Origin: Streptomyces fildesensis
GTDB taxonomy: Bacteria; Actinomycetota; Actinomycetes; Streptomycetales; Streptomycetaceae
DNA length: 64,000 nucleotides
NCBI RefSeq assembly: GCF_016107395.1
Contig: NZ_JAAIKO010000020.1
Span: forward strand, 1-64,000
Reading direction: 5' to 3'
Positions 27,177 through 36,992 of this stretch are shown piece after piece (within the stretch, counting starts at the first letter, position 1; every line of letters begins with the position of its first letter). The position numbers and the translations under genes were made by a program. The notes under the pieces were generated by a model. That model did no database searches, was not told the origin of the DNA, and was given only the letters and a program-made list of their open reading frames with translations.

Positions 27177-27632
27177 ATGTCTGTTCCCGATCACGCCCAG
27201 GTGGCACGGACCGCGCTGCGCGAATTGTCCGAGCAGGTGGAGGACGCCGAGACCTGGGAGCAGGTGGCCCAGCTGATCGCGGCCTACTTCGACCCGAAGG
27301 GCGGTGCCCTGGCCGAAGCAACGTCAGTCCTGTGGGCGGTGTCCCGGCACTTCGAGAGCCGCGTCCAGGCCTACCACGAGGACGAACCGGCCTACGCACT
27401 GTGGCACCGGCTCGTCGCAGCCGCCGAAGCCCTCGGAGACATCACCACCGAGGTGAGCACGACCTGCCAGTTCCTCCGTACGCCCGTCCCCGGACCGCCC
27501 GAGCCCACCGCACTACAGCAGGCCGCCTACGCGACCTCACCTGCGCACACCGACCCGATGCCTCCCGACCGATACGGTCCGCCAGCCGTTCCGCAGAACG
27601 CCGTCCGTTCCTCGTCCGCTACCGGTCGCTGA
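27177..27632 (+). CDS. hypothetical protein of the transfer operon
   Basis: 151 residues, with CAGGAGAG before ATG 27177. Helical (ARTALRELSEQVEDAETWEQ), containing YHEDEPAYALWHRLVAAAEA and a Pro-rich tail. Not recognised. 18 bases after the preceding stop, so cotranscribed. Confidence 0.55.
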   Translation: MSVPDHAQVARTALRELSEQVEDAETWEQVAQLIAAYFDPKGGALAEATSVLWAVSRHFESRVQAYHEDEPAYALWHRLVAAAEALGDITTEVSTTCQFLRTPVPGPPEPTALQQAAYATSPAHTDPMPPDRYGPPAVPQNAVRSSSATGR

Positions 27633-27731
27633 CCGTGCCCCTTCCTGGAGATCCCGCGATGACCCGCACCCGCAGAACCCCGCCCGCCCCCGCCCCCTTC
27701 CTCGTTCAGCTCCCTTCCGAATGGATCCGCC

Positions 27732-28502
27732 ATGCCCACCTCCGAGCACGACCTGCTGCCCGACATCGCGATCGGCCACCACCCTGACTTCGGCATCGTC
27801 GCCAGCAACCCCAAGCACCTGGCCGCAAGCGCCTGGATGCTGAACGGCTTCGACTTCCGCCCCGTCCCCAACGAGCCCGCCCTGTACGCGCTCGCTGATC
27901 AGCAGCGCGATGGGCAGGGCAGGGCGACGCGGGCCGTCGCGATTCTGCGCAAGGCCGGCTACCAGGTCGAAGCGGATGCCGCATACGACCCCGAGCTGTC
28001 CGCCGACGCACATCCCGTGCGTGACCGCTCCCAGCGCGCCGAGCCCCACGTGGCGTTCGCCGAACACCCCCAGCTCGGCATCGTCGCCGCCACCGCCGAC
28101 AACGCCTTCCGCGGCGGTCAGCTCCTCGAAACGCACGGCTGGCAGCACGACCAGCGACTCGACATCTACACGCTGCCCCGCGAAACCGACCGCGGCGCGG
28201 CCCTGGGCGCGGTGGCACGGGCCACGGTGTCCATGAACCGGGCCGATCTGCGGGTAGCCGTACACACGCGTCTCGCCCAGGACATTGCCGCGCACCGCCC
28301 ACCAGCTCCTGCCGCCACAGCGCGCCAAGACCGCGCCCAGAGCAGCGCGGATCCCAGGTTTCCCGTCATGAACGCCGCCGCGCTCGCCGCCAGCCCCGCC
28401 CGCGCCGGACTCCCCGGCAAGACGCCGGTCCCCGCCCCCGCCATCTCGGCCCCCGCAGCCAGTGCGCCGGATCCACGCATCGCGTTCTCCCGCAACCGCT
28501 GA
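27732..28502 (+). CDS. hypothetical protein with an internally duplicated domain
   Basis: 256 residues. Two similar units of about 45 residues occur: IAIGHHPDFGIVASNPK with NGFDFRPVPNEPALYAL, and VAFAEHPQLGIVAATAD with HGWQHDQRLDIYTLP. Both end in a strand motif, so the protein is probably a tandem alpha/beta repeat. The Ala/Pro-rich tail is unstructured. Function unknown. Last gene before the IS5-type element, so any downstream operon genes have been cut away. Confidence 0.55.
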   Translation: MPTSEHDLLPDIAIGHHPDFGIVASNPKHLAASAWMLNGFDFRPVPNEPALYALADQQRDGQGRATRAVAILRKAGYQVEADAAYDPELSADAHPVRDRSQRAEPHVAFAEHPQLGIVAATADNAFRGGQLLETHGWQHDQRLDIYTLPRETDRGAALGAVARATVSMNRADLRVAVHTRLAQDIAAHRPPAPAATARQDRAQSSADPRFPVMNAAALAASPARAGLPGKTPVPAPAISAPAASAPDPRIAFSRNR

Positions 28503-28999
28503 CCCACAGACCCCGTAAGAGGTCGTTTCGTCCCGTGATTTCATCCCTGAATACGGCTTTGGTGTGCTGCTGCCGGGTCACGCCAGGAGATGGTGTTCTC
28601 GCCGGCGAGGCGGCGGGCCATGAGGTCGGTCATGGCGAGGTGGATCATGGCCTCGGAGCGGTGTGGGTGGGTTTCGTAGTCGCGGGCCAGGCGGCGGTGC
28701 AGCATCAGCCAGCCGTAGGTGCGCTCCACCGCCCAGCGCTTCGGGATAGGGGTAAATCCCCTGGTCCCGGGTGTGCGTTGGACGATTTCGGCGTCGACTC
28801 CGAAGGTGGCGGCGTGCTCGACGAAATGCTTGCGGTAGCCGCCGTCGACCCAGACCTTGCGCAGGCCGGGGTGGTTGGCAGCAGCCTGCTCCAGGAGAGT
28901 CCGGCCGGCGGTGGAGTCTTGGACGCTGGCCGCGGTGACCAGCACCGCCAGCAGCAGGCCGAGGGTGTCGGTGAGGATGCTGCGCTTGCGGCCCACGAT

Positions 29000-30625
29000 C
29001 TAATGGGCGGTAGCTGAGCCCGGTGAAGCGCCTCGATACCGACCGCTGGCGTCAGCACAACGTCCACCGACGATCGGGGCCGTGAGCCCTCAAAGAAGAC
29101 TGACGTGTGCTGGCGCTTGCCGTTGGCATCGAGAGCAAACCCTTGGTCACCGATGATGATCGTGGTCCAAGCCCCCTGCGGGGACTACCTCTTACGCGCT
29201 CGGGAGCCAACAGCTCCGACCAAGACCGAGGGCCCCGCAGGTCGCTGGGGTCATGAACGGCTAATCGGATGTCGGGCCATCGAGCCCTTCCATTAGAGAG
29301 ACGCATGCCCTGCATGGCTGTGACCAGCCGCAACACAGGTTCGATGAGAAGGGTGAGGCGAGTGAGAGCGTTCTGCGGCATCGACTGGGCCAGCGACCAC
29401 CACGACATAGCCGTCGTCGACGAAACGGGTTCGCTGCTGGCCCGGGCTCGCATCGATGACTCCGCGGAAGGGTTCGACCAGCTGCTTCAGATGCTCGCCG
29501 AGCATGGCGATAGTCCGCAGGATCCCATCCCCGTAGCTATTGAGACCTCCCGCGGACTTCTGGTCGCCTGCCTTCGGGCAACCGGCCGCCCCGTCTACGC
29601 CATCAACCCGATGGCCGCCGCACGATACCGGGACCGTCACGCGGTCTCCCGGAAGAAGTCCGACCACTTGGACGCCATGGTCCTGGCGAACATTCTCCGC
29701 ACCGACGCGGCCGCGCACCGCATGCTTCCCGCCGACTCGGAGGTGGCCCAGGCCGTCGCCGTCCTTGCCCGCGCACAGCAGAACGCCGTCTGGGACCGAA
29801 CGCAGGCCGGCAACAAGCTGACCTCCCACCTGCGCGAGTACTTCCCCAGCTACCTGGCCGCCGTCGGAAACCGCCGCGAGGGCATCTATCACCCCATAGC
29901 CCGGGCTCTCCTGGCCGCGGCGCCGGCTCCGCGCCAAGCGGCCAAACTGACCAGGACGCAGCTGCGAGCCGTGCTGAAGAAGGCCGGCCGCAAGAACACC
30001 ATCGACAGGGAGATCGAGCGTCTGCACAGCGCGCTTCGCGCAACGCAGATGCGCCATCGACCCCTGGTCGAGGAGGCAATGGGTCGCCAGGCACTCGCGC
30101 TGCTCCGGCAGTTGGAAGCCGCCTGCACGAGCGCCGATGATCTTGCCGAAGCTGCAGTGCAGGCGTTTGAGGCACATGCTGATGCCAGCATCATCACCAG
30201 TTTCCCAGGGCTGGGTCCGCTCAGCGGGGCTCGGGTCCTGGCCGAGATCGGCGACGACAGGACTCGGTTCGCCGATGCCAGAGGACTGAAGGCGTACGCA
30301 GGTTCCGCGCCGGTCACCCGGGCCTCCGGCAAGAGCGTGTCCGTCGCGGCCCGCAGGGTGAAAAACCAGCGCCTGGCCGGAGTCGGCTACATGTGGGCCT
30401 TCTCAGCGATGGCCCACTCAGACGGAGCACGGGCTCACTATGACCGCCGACGTGAGGGGGGAGACCGGCACACGGCCGCCCAGAGGAACCTCTTCAATCG
30501 AATGATCGGCTGCCTACACCACTGCCTGACTCACCGCGTCCCGTTCAACGAGAACGTAGCCTTCCCGACCTCGCCAGAACCCCGTCTCACCCTCGCAGCT
30601 TGACACGTTCTTCGCATCGGATGTC
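29000..30625. mobile_element. IS110-family element nested in the IS5 transposase
   Basis: Boundaries deduced from the point where IS5 coding stops (gcccacgatct at 28991-29001) and resumes (tcttcttgcccgc from about 30624). No long terminal repeats or target duplication are evident, as expected for IS110. About 360 bases precede the transposase and only about 20 follow it. Confidence 0.65.
29362..30603 (+). CDS. IS110-family transposase (DEDD recombinase)
   Basis: 413 residues from GTG 29362, with AAGGGTGAGG upstream; ATG 29344 is an alternative. The N-terminal RuvC-like domain starts AFCGIDWASDHHDIAVVD and holds the acidic residues, including KKSDHLDAMVLA. The C-terminal transposase_20 domain has SFPGLGPLSGARVLAEIGDD and AGSAPVTRASGKS with its serine. 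The frame is intact, so it could be active. A decayed IS110 tail with a related end lies at 45008-45640. Confidence 0.85.
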   Translation: MRAFCGIDWASDHHDIAVVDETGSLLARARIDDSAEGFDQLLQMLAEHGDSPQDPIPVAIETSRGLLVACLRATGRPVYAINPMAAARYRDRHAVSRKKSDHLDAMVLANILRTDAAAHRMLPADSEVAQAVAVLARAQQNAVWDRTQAGNKLTSHLREYFPSYLAAVGNRREGIYHPIARALLAAAPAPRQAAKLTRTQLRAVLKKAGRKNTIDREIERLHSALRATQMRHRPLVEEAMGRQALALLRQLEAACTSADDLAEAAVQAFEAHADASIITSFPGLGPLSGARVLAEIGDDRTRFADARGLKAYAGSAPVTRASGKSVSVAARRVKNQRLAGVGYMWAFSAMAHSDGARAHYDRRREGGDRHTAAQRNLFNRMIGCLHHCLTHRVPFNENVAFPTSPEPRLTLAA

Positions 30626-31305
30626 TTCTTGCCCGCGTCGATGCCCTGGCTTCTGGCGGGGACACTCGTGGAGGTCTTGACGCTCTGCGCGTCGATTATC
30701 CCGGCGGATGGAGCGGCTTTGCGGCCCTCCTGCCGTCGCACCAGCTCCCTGAGGAGACCGTTGAGCTGGGCGAAGACACCGTCCTTCTGCCAGTTGGCGA
30801 AGTAGCCGTAGACGCTTTGATGCGGCGGGAAGTCGTGCGGGAGGTATGCCCACTGGCAGCCCGTGCGGTCCACATACAAGATCGCGTTCATGATCTCGCG
30901 CAGATCATGCCGTGGTGGTCGGCCGAAATCCAGGGCCCGGCCGCGACGTTCGAAGCGCCAGGCGGCCAGCACCGGCTCAATCAACTCCCAGCGGGCATCG
31001 GACAGATCACTTGGATACGCGCGACGTTCTGTCATAGCCCGGTCATACCGCCGCCAAGGGGCGTGCGCCCAGGCGTGCATCTTGTCGCGTCGAAGCACGG
31101 GCATACCCGGGCGTCCTGGAATGAGACAGGCGCAGGCCAACCTCTACCCCAGCAATCACACCACCAGTCCCGCTAGCAAGAACCACCTCCACCGACCCAT
31201 ACACACCGCGTCACGAGAAGAGATAATCGCCCAAAATCAGGGCACCTAAGATGAAAACGACCTCTAAGTGGGCGTTTGGTTCTATGTTGTCCGTTTCATT
31301 TAGAG

Positions 31306-31490
31306 TCAGGCGCCCCGCCAAGTGAGTGTGTTTTCGGCGGTGAGCCGGCGGATCATGAGGTTGATGGCTGCGATGTGGATCATGGCTTCGGAGCGGTGCG
31401 GGAGGGCTTCGTAGTCGCGGGCAAGGCGGCGGTGCTGCATGAGCCAACCGAGGGTGCGTTCGACGACCCAGCGCCGGGGAAGCACGGTAG
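31306..31490 (-). pseudogene. IS5-family transposase 3'-end relic
   Basis: Encodes [40 protein letters not shown] and a normal stop at 31306. Upstream of about 31490 the frame turns to nonsense. Third copy of this type of end in the window (see 2960-3160 and 28541-28780), and from a different element, judging by residue differences. Confidence 0.7.
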
Positions 31491-31817
31491 GGTCCGGGTT
31501 GTTCGCGCCTCGCACACCCCACGGACGGTGAGGTCTCGCGGCGTCCAGTTGGTGGGTGGCCCACCAGAGGCGAAGGGGGCCTCCGCCCGCAATTAGCGGT
31601 GAGTGCGCCCGGTGAGCGCGTAGCCGTAGGCGAGATCGGAGATCCGGATGCCGATGGATGCCCTCGCGCACCTCAACCGTGGCCGTGGGCTCTAGCCTCG
31701 GGCTTTCACGAGGCGGGTTGTCCGATGCGTGATCGGAAACGCGAAGAGTGCCCCTGACCTGTAACGATGGGACTTGTCTAGGGTCCAGGTCGTCGCGTGG
31801 AAAGAAGCACTCCTCAG

Positions 31818-33194
31818 GTGAAGAAGCGTATCGGGTCCTACCCTCGTGTCCGTATCGAGGGCGGCGGTCAGGGGGTGGTTTCACAGGCCGGCGGGGTGCT
31901 GCTGGTCGAGACCGCCCGCAAGACCGGCCTGGACACGGCGATATCGGCGGCGTTGGCTCCGGGGCGGCGGCCGAGGGCGGTGCATGATCCGGGCAAGATC
32001 CTGCTGGATGTGGCCCTGGCGGTCGCGCTCGGCGGGGACTGCCTGGCCGATGTTGGCGTACTGCGGGCCGAGCCGGCCGTGTTCGGTCCGGTGGCCTCCG
32101 ACCCCACCGTCTCTCGTCTCATCGATGCTCTCGCCGCTTCCGGACCAAGGGCTCTGGTCGCGATCCGCTCCGCGCGGGCCGAAGTACGGCAACGCGTATG
32201 GAAGTTGGCCCGCACCTCATCACCGGACGCCACGGGAGAGGTGATCGTGGACCTGGACGGAGTGCTGATGCTCGCGCACTCCGAGAAGCAGGATGCGGCC
32301 GCGACCTGGAAGAAGACCTTTGGCCACCACCCGCTGATGGGCTTCGTCGACCACGGCAGCGGCGGCACCGGAGAACCGGTGGCAGCTCTGCTGAGGCCGG
32401 GGAACGCAGGATCCAATACCGCCGCCGACCACGTCACCGCCACGCAACTTGCCCTGGCCCAGCTCCCCAAAAAGTACCGGCGGGGCCGCAGCACACTGAT
32501 CCGTACCGACTCCGCGGGCGGCACCCATGAGTTCCTCGCCTGGCTCTCGAAACGAGGACGGTGGCTGTCGTATTCGGTCGGGATGACCATCACCGAGCAG
32601 ATCCATCAGGCCGTGCTGAAGGTCCCGGCCTCCGCCTGGACGCCCGCGATCGAGCCCGGTGGGGAGATCCGCGAAGGGGCCTGGACCGCCGAGCTCGACG
32701 GAGACGTCCTCAAGGGCTGGCCGAAGGGGATGCGGCTGATCGTCCGCAAGGAACGGCCCCACCCCGGAGCCCAGTTGCGCCTCACCAACGCCGACGGACT
32801 ACGCCTCACCGCCTTCGCCACCAACACCGCAGACGGAAAGATCGCGGACCTGGAGCTGCGGCACCGCAGGCGAGCACGGGCCGAAGACCGTATTCGAAAC
32901 GCGCGGGCCACCGGCCTGCGCAACCTGCCCCTGCACGATGCCGCGCAGAACCGGATCTGGCTGGAGATCGTCTCCCTCGCGCTCGACCTGCTGGCCTGGC
33001 TGCCGATGCTCGCGCTGACCGGCAAACCCCGGCTCTGGGAGCCCCGCCGCCTGCGGCTACGGCTGTTCTCCGCCGCCGCCCAGCTCGTCACCACCGCCCG
33101 CCGCCGACACCTCAGATTCGCACGGCACTGGCCCTGGACCGACGTGATCACAGACGCGGTCCACCGGCTCGACACTCTCCCGAACCCCACCTGA
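31818..33194 (+). CDS. IS1380-family transposase
   Basis: 458 residues from GTG 31818 ([20 protein letters not shown]), chosen over GTG 31797 because GGAAAGAAG precedes it. DDE residues lie in [29 protein letters not shown] and the C-terminal [16 protein letters not shown] region. The length is normal for IS1380, and the frame is intact. A heavily decayed relative is at 56878-58260. Confidence 0.85.
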   Translation: MKKRIGSYPRVRIEGGGQGVVSQAGGVLLVETARKTGLDTAISAALAPGRRPRAVHDPGKILLDVALAVALGGDCLADVGVLRAEPAVFGPVASDPTVSRLIDALAASGPRALVAIRSARAEVRQRVWKLARTSSPDATGEVIVDLDGVLMLAHSEKQDAAATWKKTFGHHPLMGFVDHGSGGTGEPVAALLRPGNAGSNTAADHVTATQLALAQLPKKYRRGRSTLIRTDSAGGTHEFLAWLSKRGRWLSYSVGMTITEQIHQAVLKVPASAWTPAIEPGGEIREGAWTAELDGDVLKGWPKGMRLIVRKERPHPGAQLRLTNADGLRLTAFATNTADGKIADLELRHRRRARAEDRIRNARATGLRNLPLHDAAQNRIWLEIVSLALDLLAWLPMLALTGKPRLWEPRRLRLRLFSAAAQLVTTARRRHLRFARHWPWTDVITDAVHRLDTLPNPT

Positions 33195-33518
33195 CCAGCA
33201 CCAACCCAACCCGCCGAGCAGAAGAACCACCTACCGGAACCGTGGAAACCGGCGCCCACCCGACGCGACATCGGGCCATCGGCCCGCCCACACTCCGATC
33301 CCGAACGAGAAACGGCCGCCAACCGAGGCTGACGGCCGATCACGAAAGATCGAGGCTAGAGGGTCGCCGGACGATCATTCATCTTGCAACACCTGCTTTA
33401 CCAGCACGAATTCTCACTATCCGACACAGATGCCCGGATACACTGAAAGATCCGCGAGTTCACGAATACCGACGTCTTTGATCCCCATGAACCGAAGGGC
33501 AGTGGAGCGATGCTGGGC
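33195..33518. other. intergenic region downstream of IS1380
   Basis: No gene recognised. Probably contains the right end of the IS1380 element and a short AT-richer stretch (about 33370-33480) before the NUDIX gene's 3' end. Confidence 0.4.
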
Positions 33519-34028
33519 CTAACCGAGGGGGTGGATCGGGGCGCCCGTGGCTCGATATCGGTCGAACGCCTCGCGGGCATCCGGGACGAACTCGGAGCGG
33601 CGGACGGTCTCTTCGAGTTCAGCCTCGGTCAGCCAATCGAACCAGGCGACTTCCTGGGGGTTGGGCTGAACCGGTGCTGTGATCACGGCTTCATGGAGGC
33701 CCAGCCAGTAGGGGCTGATCGCGCCGTCGCACAGGAACTTGAGCACGAAGCGGGGATCAGCACGAACCCCGAGCTCCTCCGCCAGTTCCCTGGCTGCGGC
33801 CTCCTCGTACGACTCGCCAACTTCGACGGCGCCGCCGAGCATCCAGTTGAATTGCCCGGGGAAGCGGGATACCTCGTCCGGACGACGGTGTACGAGGATC
33901 CGCCCGGCGCCGTCGCGGCACACGATTGTCGCGATGCGGTGCAGCCAGCGTTGCCGAATTGCCTCTCCCCGGCTGACGACCGACACGACGTGGTCGTACT
34001 CATCGACCCGTTCAACCAGTTCACCCAT
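33519..34028 (-). CDS. NUDIX hydrolase
   Basis: 169 residues from ATG 34028 (MGELVERVDEYDHVVSVV). The full NUDIX box is present: GGAVEVGES, then EEAAARELAEELGV with REL and EE in register, so it should hydrolyse a nucleoside-diphosphate-linked substrate using Mg2+. The start resembles isopentenyl-diphosphate isomerase-like NUDIX proteins (ELVERVDEYDHVVSVVSRGE, RIATIVCRDGAGRILVHRRP). It is followed upstream by an integrase fragment. The substrate cannot be told from sequence. Confidence 0.85.
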   Translation of the reverse strand: MGELVERVDEYDHVVSVVSRGEAIRQRWLHRIATIVCRDGAGRILVHRRPDEVSRFPGQFNWMLGGAVEVGESYEEAAARELAEELGVRADPRFVLKFLCDGAISPYWLGLHEAVITAPVQPNPQEVAWFDWLTEAELEETVRRSEFVPDAREAFDRYRATGAPIHPLG

Positions 34029-34281
34029 GCGACACACGATCGCAGGGGCCGATCACGGGGTCGCGCTCGGGTGTCTGCACTACTTCACTATAGCTACCCG
34101 AGGTATATTTTACGAAGAAGATCACCATCGTCCGGTTACCTCCGATGTAGCCATCGGTCAGGCCGGCGGCAGTCCTCGCCAACGCGTATTGATCGACGGT
34201 CTCCTGTTCAACGACCTCGATCTCCTCCGCGGTACGCAACGCTCGGGCCGAGGCCAGATTGCGGACGACAGCAAGAGTCAT
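34021..34281 (-). pseudogene. tyrosine recombinase N-terminal fragment
   Basis: MTLAVVRNLASARALRTAEE, then VEQETVDQYALARTAAGLTD and MVIFFVKY match the SAM-like core-binding start of Streptomyces tyrosine recombinases. After about 60 residues the sequence loses character, and a stop comes at 34021 over the NUDIX start. The catalytic domain is absent. Confidence 0.55.
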
Positions 34282-34403
34282 CGGCCGCTCGGTTCACAGA
34301 ATTGGCGCATGCGTAAGGGATACAGCCAAAGCTTCGGGATTCCCGACTGAACGATGAATTTCTCATGCGGTCGTGTGAACTCCCGCCGACCTGCACCTGC
34401 AGG

Positions 34404-34550
34404 TCACAACAACGTGCCGTCAGCGCAGCCGATGACGTACTCGCTCGCCAGGAACGTGACGCCCAGCATCGTCTCCATGTGGGACTCGACGAAGTTCTGT
34501 ACATCCGCCTCGACCTCAGCCAGACGCGGCACGACCTCGGTCACACGGCT
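34404..34550 (-). pseudogene. NucS-like/DUF5655 protein N-terminal fragment
   Basis: The frame reads EVEADVQNFVESHMETMLGV and TFLASEY, close to the start of NucS-like DUF5655 proteins (LEKNLEAMLGVRFLASEYSTG). It breaks off before the catalytic region, at about 34415. The upstream start is uncertain. The only other DUF5655 DNA here is the C-terminal piece at 15736-16029. Confidence 0.45.
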
Positions 34551-34599
34551 GTGCGCGTTGAACGGTTTCCGCCCCACCACTCCCCCTGCACGACCACGA

Positions 34600-35175
34600 C
34601 CCCGGAGAGCCAAACGCCGCAGGGCTCAGGAACGGGTGCCAGCGATCGCCGTGGAAATGGACTGCAACGAGGAAACGGTCCGGTGCTGGCTCCACCGCTT
34701 CAACCGTTCGGGCCTGCAAGGGCTGGATGATCTGGGCGGTCATGACCGCAGGCGGCGGATCACCGAGGAGGAACGGTCGAGGTCCATTGCTCTGGCCAAG
34801 ACCGTGCCGCCTGGGCGGCTGATGTGGGAGCCGGTCAGGGAGCCGTGGCCTTCGACGAGTCCGAGACACCCGAGTGGACTCTGGATTCCCTGGCCGCGGC
34901 GGCGCGGGCCGAGGGGATCGAGGTGGGTCGCTCGCAGGTCAGGCGCATCCTGCTCGCCTAGGACGTGCGCTGGCGCCGCACCCGGCCCTGGACACGTTCG
35001 AAGGACCCGGACTTCGTCCCAAAAAGATAAGGATCACCGGCCTCTACACCTACCCGCCCGTCGGTTCGACGGTGATCTGCGCCGACGAGTTGGGGCCGGT
35101 GAATCCCGGACCTTCCCATCCGCACCTGCCTGGTCACCGGACGGGCGCCGGATCAAAGCGGAGCTCGACTAGAGC
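34600..35175 (+). pseudogene. IS630-family transposase, N-terminal half, decayed
   Basis: PAIAVEMDCNEETVRCWLHR, FNRSGLQGLDDLGGHDRRRR and TLDSLAAAARAEGIEVGRSQ come from at least three frames. An in-frame stop follows ILLA near 34959. Then DPDFVPK and STVICADELGPV, the first catalytic Asp region. The rest of the gene is missing after AELD near 35170. Confidence 0.7.
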
Positions 35176-35330
35176 CGCGGTCGGCGGCCGACTTCGAGAT
35201 GCCGAATCGCGGGGGAACCTGGCGCATCGTCAAGTTTCGTGCGCTAGTGGGCCGCGACCAGCAGGATGTGGTCCTCCAACGGCAGGCTCCACGACCGACC
35301 GTGCCTGTAACGTCGCTCCGGAGGGTCTGG
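35175..35330 (-). pseudogene. IS5-type transposase HTH fragment
   Basis: Reads CRW...DHILLVAAH, a stop, then NLTMRQVPPRFGISKSAADR, the helix-turn-helix of an IS5-group transposase whose usual text is LPLEDRVLLVAAYWRTNLTM. The same fragment type appears at 44745-45000. Confidence 0.5.
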
Positions 35331-35462
35331 CACAAGTTCGTGAGACGACTACGCGTTGTAGTTGTTGATCTCCTCTTGTACAGAGTGTGGAAGTCGCCTT
35401 GAACTCGCTCCTCGTGCTGATGATACGGCCGCACGCGGTCTTAGTTGAACTCCAATTGGCTG

Positions 35463-36673
35463 TCAAGCGGCGGTGAGCCAGTCGCCGTAGGCGTTGGCGA
35501 GGTGGTCGTCGCGGCGGGTGCCGCGTTCCATGCAGGAGATGACCGCGGGCCAGACGCCGAAGTGGTGGGCGACGGCGGTGAGGGTGATGTTCTTGGCCTG
35601 GCGTGTGGGCCGCAGGTCCGCGATCTCGGAGACTGCGACGGTGGTGGTCAGGTAGCAGAACGCTTCCCGGGCGATGGCGCGTTTGAGAAGCCGGATGATC
35701 TCCTTCTCGTCCGGCCGGCCGCGGTCTGCCAGGCCACGTAGTCGCGGGTGCGGCGGTCGCTGGCCATGCGGACGAGTGCTATCCGGTAGAGGGCAGCGTT
35801 GGCAGCGCGGTCGCCGCCGCGTGAGAGGCGGTGGCGGGTGGTCCTGCCGCTGGAGGCAGCCCACTGTCGCGACACCGCACAGAGCTGCGAACGATGCCTC
35901 GGCGCGGAAGCGGTCGGGGTTGCCGCCCGCGGTGATCAGCAGCTGGGCCGCGGCGTCAGGGCTGACGCCGTGAGCGGCCCGCAGGCCAGGGTTGAGCTCG
36001 GTGACGGCGTCGTCCAGCGTGGCCGTGAGTTCCTGGTGCTCGGCGGCCAGGGCCTGGACGCGTCGGGCCAGGCTCTCCAAGGCGGTCAGGACGGCGTTGT
36101 AGATGGCGTCTCCCGTGGGACGCAGGCGTGCAAGGGCCTCGATCAGCAGTTTGCCGTGCAGCGTCCGGTAGCGGGCCCGGATGGTGTCGGGCGCACTGAT
36201 GAGGACGTGCCCGATCTGGTTCATCGCGGCGGTGCAGGCTTTGACCGCGGACCGGGCAGCGTTGTGGGGGGCGCGGACGCGGTGACGGTGTCGTCCTTGG
36301 GTGCGCTCGATGCGCGCCCGGACAGCGCGGCGCGGGCGGCGGCGTAGGCGTCGATGGGGTCTGATTTGCCGCTGCGGCGGCGTTCGGCGCGGTCGGGGCG
36401 GTTGACCTCGACGACGGTCAGGCCGTCGGCGCGGGCGGCGCGGGTGAAGCCGGTTCCGTAGGATGCGGTGCCTTCCACGCCGATCGCGCTCACGTTTCCG
36501 TGGGCGCTCAGGAACGCGAGGGCTGCCGTGTGTCCGGTGGTGGTGGGGAATTCGGCATCGGCGAGGTGCCCGCCGTTGTCGGTGACGACCGCGACGTGGA
36601 TGGTGGCGGCGTGGGAGTCCACGCCGCTGAACACACCCTGACCGACCGTGCCTGCTCTGCCTGCTGCTGTCAT
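35463..36673 (-). pseudogene. IS110-family transposase with C-terminal HTH, frameshifted
   Basis: The start GVFSGVDSHAATIHVAVVTD, the DEDD region SDPIDAYAAARAALSG and the middle PHNAARSAVKACTAAMNQIG are spread over three frames, with slips near 36280, 35870 and 35740. The end carries an added helix-turn-helix-like segment (RPTRQAKNITLTAVAHHFGV, WPAVISCMERGTRRDD), as I recall in one Streptomyces IS110 subgroup. Transposase inactive. Confidence 0.7.
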
Positions 36674-36992
36674 GCTGGAGGTGCCTTCCTAGCCGGAGGC
36701 GGCACCCGGTCGGGTGGGGCAGACAGGACATTGAGGGGGCTTCTGGCCAAGCTCCTGACTTGTTGAATTGACCCCAGACGCTCGGTCTGCAGCCGTAGCG
36801 TCCAGGGTGTCGGTCGGCATGGGCCCGCAGTGCTCCTTGCCGCCCTCGGGCTGGCTCACTGATAGCGTGCCGCCGCTGGCCGACACCCGCGCGGCGTGGC
36901 TCGACAGAGGCATGAGGGTGACGCAGTGACTTCAAGTCAGGGTGCCCACCGCACTTCCCTTCCCGTCTCATCGAGTGCGAGGGCAGCAGCCT
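36674..36992. other. intergenic region between two IS110-type genes
   Basis: Probably the non-coding 5' ends of both divergent elements. No gene recognised. Confidence 0.4.

Larger units (their letters stand above)
28541..31035 (-). pseudogene. IS5-family transposase split by IS110 insertion
   Basis: N-terminal half from ATG 31035 (MTERRAYPSDLSDARWELIE) to about 30626, ending SQGIDAGKK. C-terminal half from about 28999 to 28541 begins IVGRKRSILTDTLGLLLAVL and includes WVDGGYRKHF and RWAVERTYGWLMLHRRLA. IS5 transposases read DAGKK-IVGRKR without a gap, so the reading frame resumes exactly across the inserted IS110. The transposase is dead, although no other damage is visible. Confidence 0.8.
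28515..31268. mobile_element. IS5-family element interrupted by an IS110 element
   Basis: Ends share gaggtcgttt in inverted orientation (about 28518-28527 and 31257-31266), with weaker similarity beyond. Between them are two halves of one IS5-type transposase on the minus strand, separated by a complete IS110 element. Extent is approximate because the inverted repeats are imperfect. Confidence 0.55.

Noticed and set aside
27659-27787. Small ORF between two operon genes
   Set aside because: It has a GGAG-like site but overlaps the start of the next gene in another frame and shows no recognisable protein character.
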